Assembly (NCBI RefSeq): GCF_015352445.1
Contig: NZ_JADKPO010000013.1
Span: 62,001-126,000, forward strand
Reading direction: 5' to 3'
Source: Nocardioides agariphilus
GTDB taxonomy: Bacteria > Actinomycetota > Actinomycetes > Propionibacteriales > Nocardioidaceae
DNA length: 64,000 bases
The position numbers were made by a program, and so were the translations under genes. Of this stretch, positions 16,771-24,573 are shown one piece after another. Numbering within the stretch: the stretch's first letter is position 1; each line of letters opens with the position of its first letter. The notes under the pieces were generated by a model. That model was given only the letters and a program-made list of their open reading frames with translations. It was not told the origin of the DNA and made no database searches.

Positions 16771-18169
16771 TGATCGGTTGGTTGAGGAGGGCGCGCTAGC
16801 GCCCGTCTCGAAACCTGGTGGGCACCAAGACGTCGCCGTCTGCGTCGACTTCGGCTCCACGTTCACCAAGGCCGCGCTCGTCGACCTGACCGAAGGCCGC
16901 ATCGTCGCGCAGGCCGCTCATCCGACCACGATCGAGACCGACGTGCTCGACGCGTACGACGCCTGCCTGGCCCAGCTCGTCGCCGCCGACCCGCGAGCCG
17001 CCAGTGCCGACGTACTCGCCTGCTCGTCGGCTGGAGGGGGCCTGCGGATCGCCGTGGTCGGCAACGAGGAGCTGGTCACGGCCGAGGCCGGACGTCGGGT
17101 CGCCCTCTCCAGCGGCGGTCGCGTCGTCGAAGTCATCGCCGCTGCGGGTCGTGCGCCTGACAGTGCGCTGTACCGCACTCTCAACCACACGACCCGGCCG
17201 GACGTGGTGCTGCTGACAGGCGGCACCGACGGAGGCAACACCCAGGTCGTCGTCGATGCCGCCAAGGGCATCGTGGCCGGGGGGTGGACCGGCCCCGTCG
17301 TGTACGCCGGAAACGTCGACGCGCGCGCCGAGGTCACCGCCGCCTTGGGGAGCACGCCCTACGTCGTCGCCGACAACGTCGTGCCCCGCATCGGTGTGCT
17401 GAGCCCCGAGTCGGCCAGGCTGGCGATCCGCGAGATGTTCTTGTCCCACGTGATCGGCGGCAAGCACCTCAGCAAGAGGGCCGACTTCACGGCGATGGTC
17501 ACCGGTGCCACTCCGGACATCGTCCTCACGGGTGTCGAGGTCCTCGCCCAGATCGCCGGCGACGTCGTGGTCGTAGACGTCGGCGGCGCGACGACCGACG
17601 TCCACTCGGTGGTCCAGCTCGACCCCGAGGAGGCCACGCTCTCGCGCGAGGTGGTGGCGACCACGCCCGTCACGCGCACCGTCGAGGGCGATCTCGGCAT
17701 GCGCTGGTCGGCCACGTCCACGGTCGCCGCGGCCGAGCTGGGCGACCTCGTTGCGGCGGCCGAGGTCCGGCACGCCGACCCCGGGTTCCTGCCACGTACC
17801 GACGCCGAGTACGCCGAGGACGAGGCCATCGCACGTGCCGCGGTCGGCCTCGCACTGCGCCGCCACGCCGGTCGCAGCCAGGTGGTGGTCGGACCCGACG
17901 GCCGGGTGGTCGAGCGCACCGGCAAGGACCTGCGCGAGGTCGACCTGCTCGTCGGTTCTGGGGGCGTACTGCGGCACGGACGCGACGGCGTCGAGCAGCG
18001 CGTCTTCGAAGACAGCATCGGCGAAGTCGCCGGCGGGTGGCAGCTGCCGGTGCGGCCCCGGTTCGTCGTCGACCGTGACTACGTGCTCGCCGCGGCCGGG
18101 CTGCTGGTCGAGCGCTACCCCGACGCCGCCGAGCGCCTCGTGCGACGTCTGGCCGATTCATCGGGGTGA
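16757..18169 (+). CDS. Glutamate mutase MutL/GlmL-family protein
   Basis: A 470-residue ASKHA-fold ATPase-like protein of the glutamate mutase MutL family: VCVDFGSTFTKAALVD near residue 30 (phosphate 1), LTGGTDGGN near 154, and VVDVGGATTDVHSV near 273. Family members accompany adenosylcobalamin-dependent glutamate mutase, probably for folding or reactivation, but no mutase subunits are nearby. Start GTG 16757 overlaps metB by 14 bp. Codons 8-20 (LVEEGALAPVSKP) are encoded by a copy of the REP-like repeat found elsewhere in the window, so the natural N-terminus probably begins near HQDVAVCVDFG. Confidence 0.82.
   Translation: MPSADDRLVEEGALAPVSKPGGHQDVAVCVDFGSTFTKAALVDLTEGRIVAQAAHPTTIETDVLDAYDACLAQLVAADPRAASADVLACSSAGGGLRIAVVGNEELVTAEAGRRVALSSGGRVVEVIAAAGRAPDSALYRTLNHTTRPDVVLLTGGTDGGNTQVVVDAAKGIVAGGWTGPVVYAGNVDARAEVTAALGSTPYVVADNVVPRIGVLSPESARLAIREMFLSHVIGGKHLSKRADFTAMVTGATPDIVLTGVEVLAQIAGDVVVVDVGGATTDVHSVVQLDPEEATLSREVVATTPVTRTVEGDLGMRWSATSTVAAAELGDLVAAAEVRHADPGFLPRTDAEYAEDEAIARAAVGLALRRHAGRSQVVVGPDGRVVERTGKDLREVDLLVGSGGVLRHGRDGVEQRVFEDSIGEVAGGWQLPVRPRFVVDRDYVLAAAGLLVERYPDAAERLVRRLADSSG
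16779..16815 (+). repeat. REP-like element copy 1, inside the 5' end of the MutL gene
   Basis: It begins TGGTTGAGGAGG and ends CGTCTCGAAACC, with an internal hairpin GGGCGC-GCTA-GCGCCC. The ends match copies at 20932-20967 and 43241-43276; only the central hairpin differs. It is read in frame at the start of the MutL-family gene. Confidence 0.8.
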
Positions 18170-18190
18170 GCCGCCCCTCCCTCAGTGCCC

Positions 18191-18196
18191 TAGCCT
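18191..18196 (+). promoter_or_regulatory. Leaderless -10 hexamer for the AI-2E-family gene
   Basis: TAGCCT lies seven bases before GTG 18204. Confidence 0.5.
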
Positions 18197-18203
18197 GTCC
18201 CGC

Positions 18204-19649
18204 GTGGGCAACGGTGCTGACGAGTCGCGGTCAACGGTGTCCGACGACCCCGGCACCGAGCGGCTGACAGGGCGCCTGGCCCATCAGTGGCAGCAGCTGT
18301 CCACGCTGCGCGGCGCACGACGTACGACGTACGAGCCCGAGCCGGTGGCGGGCGGCAGCTCCAACTTCTCGCGGGCCCACGTGCCGTGGGGCGTGGACCT
18401 CGCGGCCGCGTGGGCCTGGCGGTTCCTGGTGATAGCGGCCGCCGGATACATCATCGCCTCGGTGATCGGCCACCTGCTCGTGATCGTCCTGCCCGTCGTG
18501 ATCGCCTTGTTCATCGCCGCCCTCGTCGAGCCGCTCGTCAGCTGGCTCGAGCGCCGCGGCCTGCCGCGCGGGGCAGCGACGGGGCTGGTCGTGGTCACCG
18601 GGATCGCGTCGGTCGTCGGTCTGCTCTTCTTGGCCGGCAACCAGGTGGCCAACGGGGCCCAGGACCTCGCCGACTCCGTGTCCGAGGGCTTCGCCCAGAT
18701 CGTCGACTGGCTCAAGACCGGGCCCTTGCACGTCAGCGACAAGGAGCTCAACGACTACCTCGACCGGGCCCAGGAAGCCCTGAGCAACTTCGCCCAGGAG
18801 GGCAACTACCTCTCCCGCGTCGGCGAGATCGGCACGGTCGTCGGACACCTCCTGGCCGGGTTCTTCATCGTGCTGTTCTCCAGCTACTTCTTCCTCGCCG
18901 ACGGCCAGCGCATCTGGTCGTGGTTCGTGCGCCTGTCGCCGAGGGCGAGCCGGGTGCTGGTCGACGGATCGGGCAAGGTCGCGTGGGTCTCGCTGACCCA
19001 GTTCGTGCGGGCCACCGTGATCGTTGCTGCCACCGACGCCGTGGGGATCATGATCGTCGCGGCGGTGCTGGGCGTCCCGTTCGTGATGGCGATCGGTGTG
19101 CTGGTCTTCCTCGGTGCGTTCGTGCCGATGGTCGGCGCCACCGTCGCCGGCACCGTCGCCATCCTGGTCGCGCTGGTCGACCAAGGCCCGATCACGGCGC
19201 TGTTCATGCTGGGTGGGGTGATCTTGGTCCAGCAGATCGAGGGCCACGTGCTGCAGCCGTTCCTGATGGGCAGGTTCGTCTCGGTGCATCCCCTCGGCGT
19301 GATCATCGCGATCGGAGTGGGCGTCATCGTGGCCGGCGTGCCGGGCGCGTTGATGGCCGTGCCGCTGGCCGCGACCGTCAACGCCGTGGCCCAGCACCTG
19401 GCCGCCAACACCAGACCGGGCGACGATCCCGAGGTGGAGCTCGAGGAGGACTACCGTGCCGACGGTGAGAGTCCGTCCGAGGTGGCCACACCTGACGAGG
19501 CGCCCGCCGAGCCCGAGGACCGCGACCCGTCCTACGGCAACCGTCGCGGCACCGATCCTGCAGACCCCGCCCCGGGGCTCCCCCCAGAAGTCCCTCCAGA
19601 AGTCCCCCCAGAAGTTCCCCCAGAGTCTCCCGAAGGAGGCAGCGCGTGA
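18204..19649 (+). CDS. AI-2E-family membrane transporter
   Basis: A 481-residue integral membrane protein of the AI-2E/PerM family with about seven or eight hydrophobic segments between residues 70 and 410, including VLPVVIALFIAALVEPLVSWL and the conserved FLGAFVPMVGATVAGT region. The N-terminal 60 residues and the C-terminal 75 are hydrophilic. The tail ends in a PPEV repeat encoded by a 12-bp tandem repeat (about 19578-19630). Family members are proposed exporters or sodium/proton antiporters. Start GTG 18204 follows a -10 hexamer. The stop overlaps ilvA in GTGA, so the two are coupled. Confidence 0.88.
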   Translation: MGNGADESRSTVSDDPGTERLTGRLAHQWQQLSTLRGARRTTYEPEPVAGGSSNFSRAHVPWGVDLAAAWAWRFLVIAAAGYIIASVIGHLLVIVLPVVIALFIAALVEPLVSWLERRGLPRGAATGLVVVTGIASVVGLLFLAGNQVANGAQDLADSVSEGFAQIVDWLKTGPLHVSDKELNDYLDRAQEALSNFAQEGNYLSRVGEIGTVVGHLLAGFFIVLFSSYFFLADGQRIWSWFVRLSPRASRVLVDGSGKVAWVSLTQFVRATVIVAATDAVGIMIVAAVLGVPFVMAIGVLVFLGAFVPMVGATVAGTVAILVALVDQGPITALFMLGGVILVQQIEGHVLQPFLMGRFVSVHPLGVIIAIGVGVIVAGVPGALMAVPLAATVNAVAQHLAANTRPGDDPEVELEEDYRADGESPSEVATPDEAPAEPEDRDPSYGNRRGTDPADPAPGLPPEVPPEVPPEVPPESPEGGSA

Positions 19650-20866
19650 CGACGTCAAGATCCGGGGCTGTGACCCTCGCCGACATCGAGACCGCTCGCG
19701 ACGTACTCGAGGGCATCACCGTGGTGACGCCCATGGAAGGCTCGCGCTGGCTCTCGACGCTGGCCGGCGGCGACGTCCACCTGAAGCTGGAGAACCTCCA
19801 GCGCACCGGCTCGTTCAAGACCCGCGGCGCCTACGTGCGGATCTCACGCCTCTCCGAGGCCGAGCGCGCCAACGGCGTCGTGGCGGCCTCGGCCGGCAAC
19901 CACGCCCAGGGCGTGGCCCTGTCGGCGACGCTGCTGGGCATCAAGTCCACGGTCTTCATGCCCGAGGGGGCGCCCCTGCCCAAGGTCAGGGCGACCGAGG
20001 CGTACGGCGCCGACATCCGGTTCCACGGCCAGTACCTCGACCAGGCCCTCGTCGCCGCCCGGGCGTTCGCCGAGGAGACCGGCGCGGTCCTGATCCACCC
20101 GTTCGACCACCCCGACATCGTGATCGGCCAAGGCACGTGCGGTCTGGAGATCGTCGAGCAGGTGCCCGACGTCAAGACCGTCATCGTGCCCACGGGGGGC
20201 GGTGGGCTGCTGGCCGGCATCGCCATCGCAGCGAAGTCGCGCAAGCCCGACGTGCGCGTGGTCGGGGTCCAGGCGGCTGGCGCCGCGGCGTACCCGAAGT
20301 CGCTCGCCGACGGCAGGCCCGTGGCCCTCGAGTCGATGCGCACCATCGCCGACGGGATCGCCGTCGGCTGCCCCGGGCAGGTCACCTTCGACGCCGTGCA
20401 GGAGTACGTCGACGACATCGTCACCGTCTCCGAGGACTCGCTCTCGCGGGCCCTGCTCTCGATCGCCGAGCGCGCCAAGCAGGTCGTGGAGCCGGCCGGG
20501 GCAGCAGCGGTCGCGGCGATGCTGGACGACCCGAGGCGCTTCGAGACCCCGGCCGTCGTCGTCCTCAGCGGCGGCAACATCGACCCGCTCCTGCTGGGCA
20601 AGGTGATCCGCCAGGGCATGGCCGCCGCCGGAAGGTACCTCGGCCTGCGCGTGCACATCCCCGACCTGCCCGGCGGTCTGGCGACGATGCTCACCGAGCT
20701 CGCCGGCACAGGTGCCAATGTCATCGAGGTCATGCACGAGCGCATCTCGCCAGCCCTGCACCTCGACGAGGTGGAGGTGCAGCTCCAGCTCGAGACCCGC
20801 GGCCCCAAGCACTCCGACCTGGTGATCCGCCGGCTACGCGAGTGCGGTTACGAGGTCTTCAGCTGA
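19646..20866 (+). CDS. ilvA: Threonine ammonia-lyase (threonine deaminase) with C-terminal ACT-like domain
   Basis: A 406-residue PLP enzyme that deaminates threonine to 2-oxobutyrate, the first step to isoleucine. The PLP lysine is Lys58 in TGSFKTRGAY; ASAGNHAQGVALSA, PTGGGGLLAGIA and VVLSGGNIDP follow in family order. Residues after about 330 (LRVHIPDLPGGLATMLTEL) form an ACT-type regulatory domain, as in the shorter, single-ACT class. Start GTG 19646 overlaps the membrane protein gene by four bases. The last 29 bp of the gene are part of a tandem duplication that continues into the intergenic region. Confidence 0.93.
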   Translation: MTTSRSGAVTLADIETARDVLEGITVVTPMEGSRWLSTLAGGDVHLKLENLQRTGSFKTRGAYVRISRLSEAERANGVVAASAGNHAQGVALSATLLGIKSTVFMPEGAPLPKVRATEAYGADIRFHGQYLDQALVAARAFAEETGAVLIHPFDHPDIVIGQGTCGLEIVEQVPDVKTVIVPTGGGGLLAGIAIAAKSRKPDVRVVGVQAAGAAAYPKSLADGRPVALESMRTIADGIAVGCPGQVTFDAVQEYVDDIVTVSEDSLSRALLSIAERAKQVVEPAGAAAVAAMLDDPRRFETPAVVVLSGGNIDPLLLGKVIRQGMAAAGRYLGLRVHIPDLPGGLATMLTELAGTGANVIEVMHERISPALHLDEVEVQLQLETRGPKHSDLVIRRLRECGYEVFS

Positions 20867-20949
20867 AGCCCGGTGGTTGAGGAGGTTGCGCGGCAGCGAG
20901 TGCGGTGACGAGGTCTTCAGCTGAAGCCCGGTGGTTGAGGAGGTTGCGC
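20838..20949 (+). repeat. 54-bp tandem duplication spanning the ilvA 3' end
   Basis: Units 20838-20891 and 20896-20949 are identical except for one base (gcggttacg against gcggtgacg), with a period of 58 bp. The first unit includes the last codons and stop of ilvA; both end within a REP-like element (TGGTTGAGGAGGTTGCGC). Confidence 0.9.
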
Positions 20950-20967
20950 AGCAACCGTCTCGAAACC
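20932..20967 (+). repeat. REP-like element copy 2 (complete, 36 bp)
   Basis: It opens TGGTTGAGGAGGTTGC, has a GGTTGC-GCA-GCAACC hairpin and closes CGTCTCGAAACC. It is an exact reverse complement of 43241-43276, 22 kb away. Confidence 0.85.
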
Positions 20968-21004
20968 CGGTGATCGTCGAGCAGACCTGTTCTCGTCAGG
21001 TGAT

Positions 21005-21040
21005 GTCGAGACAGGCGCCAGGGGACGCCTTCCTCAACCA
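21005..21040 (-). repeat. REP-like element copy 3, inverted, supplying the greA stop codon
   Basis: Reads TGGTTGAGGAAGGCG on the minus strand and ends CTGTCTCGAC. It faces copy 2, and the TGA of its opening TGGTTGA is the stop codon of greA. Confidence 0.7.
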
Positions 21041-21540
21041 GCGACGAACGGCTTGGCCTCGACGACCTGGACCTTCAGCTCCTTGCCGTTGGGCGCGGTG
21101 TAGCTGACCTGGTCGCCGACCTTGGCGCCGAGGATGGCCGAGCCGAGCGGCGACTCGGGGGAGAAGACGTCGATGGTGCCGTCGTCGAGGGCCTTGTTGC
21201 CGAGCAGGAACGTCGAGGTCTCAGCGTCATCGGGGTCGCCGACGAACTTGTAGGTGACCTTCATGCCCGGCTCGACGATGCCGTCGTCCTTGGGGGTCTC
21301 GCCCACCTCGGCGCGACGAAGCATGTCCTCGAGCTGGCGGATGCGGGCCTCGACCTTGCCCTGCTCGTCCTTGGCGGCGTGGTAGCCGCCGTTCTCCTTG
21401 AGGTCGCCCTCGTCGCGGGCGGCGCTGATGCGCTCGATGATCTCCTGGCGCACCGGGCCGCTCAGGTTCTCCAGCTCGGCCTGGAGCTTGTCGTAGGCCT
21501 CCTGGGTGAGCCAGATCTTGTCCTGGACGGGCTGCGTCAT
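21034..21540 (-). CDS. greA: Transcription elongation factor GreA
   Basis: A 168-residue cytosolic protein that binds the RNA polymerase secondary channel and stimulates cleavage of backtracked RNA. The N-terminal coiled coil (about 1-85) carries the GDLKENGGYHAAKDEQG tip, with the acidic residues needed for cleavage, and the C-terminal FKBP-like domain contains SPLGSAILGAKVGDQVSY. The length is normal for actinobacteria. The start ATG 21540 has only a weak Shine-Dalgarno. The last codons, VAG-stop, run into a REP-like repeat. It is transcribed alone and converges with ilvA. Confidence 0.96.
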   Translation of the reverse strand: MTQPVQDKIWLTQEAYDKLQAELENLSGPVRQEIIERISAARDEGDLKENGGYHAAKDEQGKVEARIRQLEDMLRRAEVGETPKDDGIVEPGMKVTYKFVGDPDDAETSTFLLGNKALDDGTIDVFSPESPLGSAILGAKVGDQVSYTAPNGKELKVQVVEAKPFVAG

Positions 21541-21755
21541 GGGTATCAGCTTTCTAGTGATGCGTGAGTACGGCAGTCGTGTCGCTCGTTGGTGTCGGTA
21601 CGGCCTCGACGACTCATGAGGATCAGCACCGGCGGCTGCTCAACCGGTTGGTCGTGGGAGTCACGGGGCCATGTCGGGGCAAGCCACGGGAATGTTCGGA
21701 AATGCCAGGCTAGCAAAAGGCGGCCGGAAAGACCCGCTCACGTGAACTTCGGGGG

Positions 21756-22169
21756 TCAGCGCGGACGCTTCTGACCGGGGGTGGTGCAGCCGACAGACTC
21801 GACGGAGGTCGCCCTGCGATCGGTGCGTACGGCGACCTCGTTGCGGCCCTCCTGCGGTGCGAAGGATGCCTCGCCGACGACCGTGTGGTCCTCGGCGAAG
21901 GCCTGCACCCGGCAGGTCGCGATGACGCCGTCGCCGCGGATCACCACCTCGACGGTCGCGGTCACCGAGTGGTCGTCCACGATGTCCCAGCCGACCAGGT
22001 CGGAGCTGACGTCGGGCGCCGAGTGGAAGATCGTCGTCCAGGACAGCCACGCCAACCCGAGAATGCCGACGAGTCCCGAGGCAACCACGACCGCCGTACG
22101 ACGCCATGGTTCGGGCCGCCCGTAGCGGTCGCCCACCTCGGCCGAGCGGTCGTCTGGGGCGTCGGTCAC
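21756..22169 (-). CDS. DUF4307-family membrane-anchored protein
   Basis: A 137-residue protein from GTG 22169. The N-terminus is charged ([14 protein letters not shown]), followed by one membrane segment ([19 protein letters not shown], about 27-46) and an extracytoplasmic domain with [19 protein letters not shown] and two cysteines ([16 protein letters not shown] and VGCTTP). This is the pattern of the actinobacterial DUF4307 family, which sits next to mca in many genomes; it is divergent from mca here with 19 bp between starts. Function unknown. Confidence 0.82.
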   Translation of the reverse strand: MTDAPDDRSAEVGDRYGRPEPWRRTAVVVASGLVGILGLAWLSWTTIFHSAPDVSSDLVGWDIVDDHSVTATVEVVIRGDGVIATCRVQAFAEDHTVVGEASFAPQEGRNEVAVRTDRRATSVESVGCTTPGQKRPR

Positions 22170-22175
22170 GGTGCC

Positions 22176-22181
22176 TAGACT
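22176..22181 (+). promoter_or_regulatory. Leaderless -10 hexamer for mca
   Basis: TAGACT lies seven bases before GTG 22189, within the short divergent gap to the DUF4307 gene. Confidence 0.5.
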
Positions 22182-22188
22182 CCCATCC

Positions 22189-23073
22189 GTGACGAACGCC
22201 GCTCCCAACGGACTCCGCCTGATGCATGTGCACGCCCATCCCGACGACGAGTCGAGCAAGGGCGCGGCGACCACGGCCAAGTACGTCGCCGAGGGCGTCG
22301 ACGTCCATGTCGTCACCTGCACCGGTGGTGAGCGCGGCTCGATCCTCAACCCCAAGATGGACCGCCCCGACATCGCGGCCAACATCGCCGAGGTGCGCCG
22401 ACAGGAGATGGAGCGGGCTCGCGACATCCTCGGCATCACCCAGGACTGGCTGGGTTTCGTCGACTCCGGCTGGCCCGAGGGCGACCCGCCGCCGCCGCTG
22501 CCCGAGGGCTGCTTCGCGCTGGTGCCGCTCGAGGAGTCGACGGAGCGGCTCGTGCGGCTGATGCGGTCGTTCAAGCCTCACGTCGTGACGACCTACGACG
22601 AGCGCGGCGGCTACCCCCACCCCGACCACGTCCGCTGCCACGAGGTCTCGGTCGCGGCGTTCGAGGCGGCCGGTGATCCCGAGCGGTTTCCCGACGCGGG
22701 CGAGCCGTGGCAGCCGCTCAAGCTCTACTACTCCCACAACTGGAACCGCCCCAAGATGATGGCGATCCACCAGGCGATGCTCGACCACGGCCTCGAGTCG
22801 CCCTACACCGAGCGTCTCGACGACTGGAAGCCCGACCCCGAGTGGGACGCGCGCGTGACCACGCGCGTCCCCTGCGCGGAGTACTTCGGGGTGCGCGACC
22901 AGGCGTTGCTCGCCCACGCCACCCAGATCGATCCAGACGGCCCGTGGTTCGTGGTGCCGCGCGAGATCGCCCAGACCGTGTGGGGCACCGAGGACTACGA
23001 GCTGGTCACGACTCACGTCGAGACCTCCCTCCCTGAGGACGACCTCTTCGCCGGGATCACCCCGGATCGCTGA
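22189..23073 (+). CDS. mca: Mycothiol S-conjugate amidase
   Basis: A 294-residue zinc amidase that cleaves mycothiol S-conjugates to a mercapturic acid and glucosaminyl-inositol during detoxification. The zinc motif AHPDDE is at residues 16-21; [13 protein letters not shown] near 43 and [18 protein letters not shown] near 138 provide the remaining ligands. The length fits Mca rather than the deacetylase MshB, which shares the fold and is the main alternative. Start GTG 22189 was chosen over the in-frame GTG at 22171 because it follows a leaderless -10. It confirms a mycothiol-using actinobacterium. Confidence 0.92.
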   Translation: MTNAAPNGLRLMHVHAHPDDESSKGAATTAKYVAEGVDVHVVTCTGGERGSILNPKMDRPDIAANIAEVRRQEMERARDILGITQDWLGFVDSGWPEGDPPPPLPEGCFALVPLEESTERLVRLMRSFKPHVVTTYDERGGYPHPDHVRCHEVSVAAFEAAGDPERFPDAGEPWQPLKLYYSHNWNRPKMMAIHQAMLDHGLESPYTERLDDWKPDPEWDARVTTRVPCAEYFGVRDQALLAHATQIDPDGPWFVVPREIAQTVWGTEDYELVTTHVETSLPEDDLFAGITPDR

Positions 23074-23101
23074 GACCGTCCTCGTGGGGGATGATGGTCA
23101 C

Positions 23102-23401
23102 ATGCTCGTGCCGTTCCTCTGGCTGGTCGCCGACAACCCCGACCCCGTGCCCGAGGCCGACGACGTCACCGCCGGATGGATCGCCGCCCTCGTCTTCGTC
23201 TTCTTGATCGTGGCCGTCGTGTTCTTGGCGCGCAGCCTGGTCAAGCAATTGCGCAAGGCCCAGGCCGCGCGCGAGGCCGGGGTCTACGGCGACGAGCCGA
23301 CGGATCCGCCTTCTGGTCCGCCTTCTGGTCCGTCTTCGGGCCCATCTTCGGGCCCATCTTCCGGGGCTACTCCGAAGACTCCCGGCGCTGCTTCGCGGTG
23401 A
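23102..23401 (+). CDS. Small single-pass membrane protein with Ser/Gly/Pro-repeat tail
   Basis: A 99-residue protein from ATG 23102. After a short acidic start comes one membrane segment (WIAALVFVFLIVAVVFLARSL), then a basic stretch (KQLRKAQAAREAGVYGDEP) and a tail of SGPPSGPSSG repeats encoded by near-identical tandem units around 23310-23360. Small proteins of this layout commonly follow mca in actinobacteria, but the function is unknown. Its 3' end overlaps the convergent VWA gene by 35 bp. Confidence 0.65.
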   Translation: MLVPFLWLVADNPDPVPEADDVTAGWIAALVFVFLIVAVVFLARSLVKQLRKAQAAREAGVYGDEPTDPPSGPPSGPSSGPSSGPSSGATPKTPGAASR

Positions 23402-24020
23402 ACTCCGAGGCTGCTGCCGCGGCGGGCGCCGGCATGCCGGCTGCCCTGGCCTCGCGGTAGGCCGTGACGTTGGCGGCGGTCGCCGCCATGGCCTGCTTGA
23501 CCTTGCCGCGCGCGTAGGTCACCGAGTGCCCGGCGCCCACCCCGATGCTCATCCCGACCTCGACGGCGTCCTGGTCGGCACCGAGGTAGAGGAACTGCCA
23601 GGAGTAGTCGTTGGTCTGCCGCTCGATGAGCTGCTTGAGCTGAGTGTGGGTCCACTCGCGACTCGCGTTCTCCAGGCCGTCGGTCATGATCCCGACGATG
23701 ACCGTGCCGGGCCGCTGGTCCTCGGGCAGAGCGGCCAGCCGCTTGCCGGCGTCGGTGATGATCCGGGCCACGGAGTCGAGCAGGGCGGTGGTGCCGCGAG
23801 GCTGCAGGACCAGGGACGGTACGTCGGCGATCGGGCGGTCGGCGTACACCTCCTCGTAGGCGTCGTCGAACTGCGCCAGCGTCACCTTGCACTCGCCGGC
23901 TGTCTTGCGCTGTTCGGCGATGAAGGCGTCGAAGCCGCCGACCGTGTCCTCCACGATCGTGTTCATCGAGCCCGAGCGGTCGAGGAGGAAGTAGAGGTGG
24001 GTCAGGTTGGGATTGGTCAT
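23367..24020 (-). CDS. von Willebrand A-domain protein
   Basis: A 217-residue protein that is almost entirely one VWA domain. The MIDAS motif DRSGSM occupies residues 14-19, followed by QPRGTTALLDSV and GIMTDGLENAS. It has no signal peptide or membrane segment, so it is probably cytosolic. The start ATG 24020 has a GGAG upstream (ccaaggagaccgcc read on the minus strand). Stand-alone VWA proteins of this type often appear with phosphatases or tellurium-resistance-like genes, but none is adjacent. The C-terminal AAAAASEF segment is low complexity. Confidence 0.8.
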   Translation of the reverse strand: MTNPNLTHLYFLLDRSGSMNTIVEDTVGGFDAFIAEQRKTAGECKVTLAQFDDAYEEVYADRPIADVPSLVLQPRGTTALLDSVARIITDAGKRLAALPEDQRPGTVIVGIMTDGLENASREWTHTQLKQLIERQTNDYSWQFLYLGADQDAVEVGMSIGVGAGHSVTYARGKVKQAMAATAANVTAYREARAAGMPAPAAAAASEFTAKQRRESSE

Positions 24021-24038
24021 GGCGGTCTCCTTGGGTGC

Positions 24039-24446
24039 CTAGTTGTTGGGGCGTCTGGGTCGAAAGCGCATCGGGGCGGGCGGCGCCGCCCCCGGTGGCA
24101 GAGGCTGGTGGCGGCCCTGCTCGACGTCGTACCTGGCCCGCTCGACCCCGGCAGCCGTCACGCGGCCGTCTTCGGACTGGTAGGCCGCCAGCGTGCGTGT
24201 GCGCGCCAGTCGAGGCCCGACCGCGTTCTCGCTGAGCCCCGCCATCGCCCCCGCTCCCCGCAGTGTCTCGCCGTCGACGACCACCGCCGCCATCGCCTCG
24301 TCGATGGCGGCCGTGATCAGCTCCTGCGCCTCGCGTAGTCGGGGAAGCGCCGTCCCCGGGTCGTCGGGGTCGACCGCCGACAGCGCGTGCCGGGCGTGCT
24401 CGACCGCCGACTCGATCGGGTTCGACGAAGCGTCTGCGTCATTCAC
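24039..24446 (-). CDS. Small helical, HTH-like protein of unknown function
   Basis: A 135-residue protein from GTG 24446. The first 60 residues are helical and acidic (SAVEHARHALSAVDPDD). The centre reads LRGAGAMAGLSENAVGPRLARTRTLAAY, which looks like a helix-turn-helix, and the C-terminus is proline-rich and basic. A perfect dyad, CCGCAG-TAA-CTGCGG, lies 13 bp upstream of the start, consistent with an autoregulated DNA-binding protein. I recognise no named family. Confidence 0.55.
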   Translation of the reverse strand: MNDADASSNPIESAVEHARHALSAVDPDDPGTALPRLREAQELITAAIDEAMAAVVVDGETLRGAGAMAGLSENAVGPRLARTRTLAAYQSEDGRVTAAGVERARYDVEQGRHQPLPPGAAPPAPMRFRPRRPNN

Positions 24447-24459
24447 AGTTACGAGGGTA

Positions 24460-24474
24460 CCGCAGTAACTGCGG
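24460..24474. promoter_or_regulatory. Perfect 6-bp dyad, probable operator
   Basis: CCGCAG and CTGCGG flank TAA. A second, overlapping inverted pair, CAGTTAC at 24446-24452 and GTAACTG at 24465-24471, reaches the GTG start codon. Location just upstream of a small HTH-like gene suggests autoregulation. Confidence 0.45.
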
Positions 24475-24493
24475 TGACTCAAGATGTGCGTTT

Positions 24494-24565
24494 TCGGGAT
24501 AGTCCGGTACGAACCGAACCCTGAAGCGACGCAGAGAGGGTTCCCTTCGTACCGGACTATCCCGA
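24494..24565. repeat. 72-bp imperfect palindrome with 29-bp arms
   Basis: Arms 24494-24522 and 24537-24565 match at 27 of 29 positions (TCGGGATAGTCCGGTACGAA is the perfect outer 20 bp) around a 14-nt loop. It lies between the methyltransferase stop (24574) and the HTH-like gene. No T-run follows on either strand, so it is not a canonical terminator. Confidence 0.85.
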
Positions 24566-24573
24566 GGAGGGGG

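Noticed and set aside
16796-17977. A 393-codon antisense frame opposite the MutL-family gene
   Set aside because: Translation is low complexity and the sense strand carries clear ASKHA motifs.
24494-24565. A rho-independent terminator
   Set aside because: The 29-bp stem lacks a T-run on either strand; terminator function remains possible but not supported.
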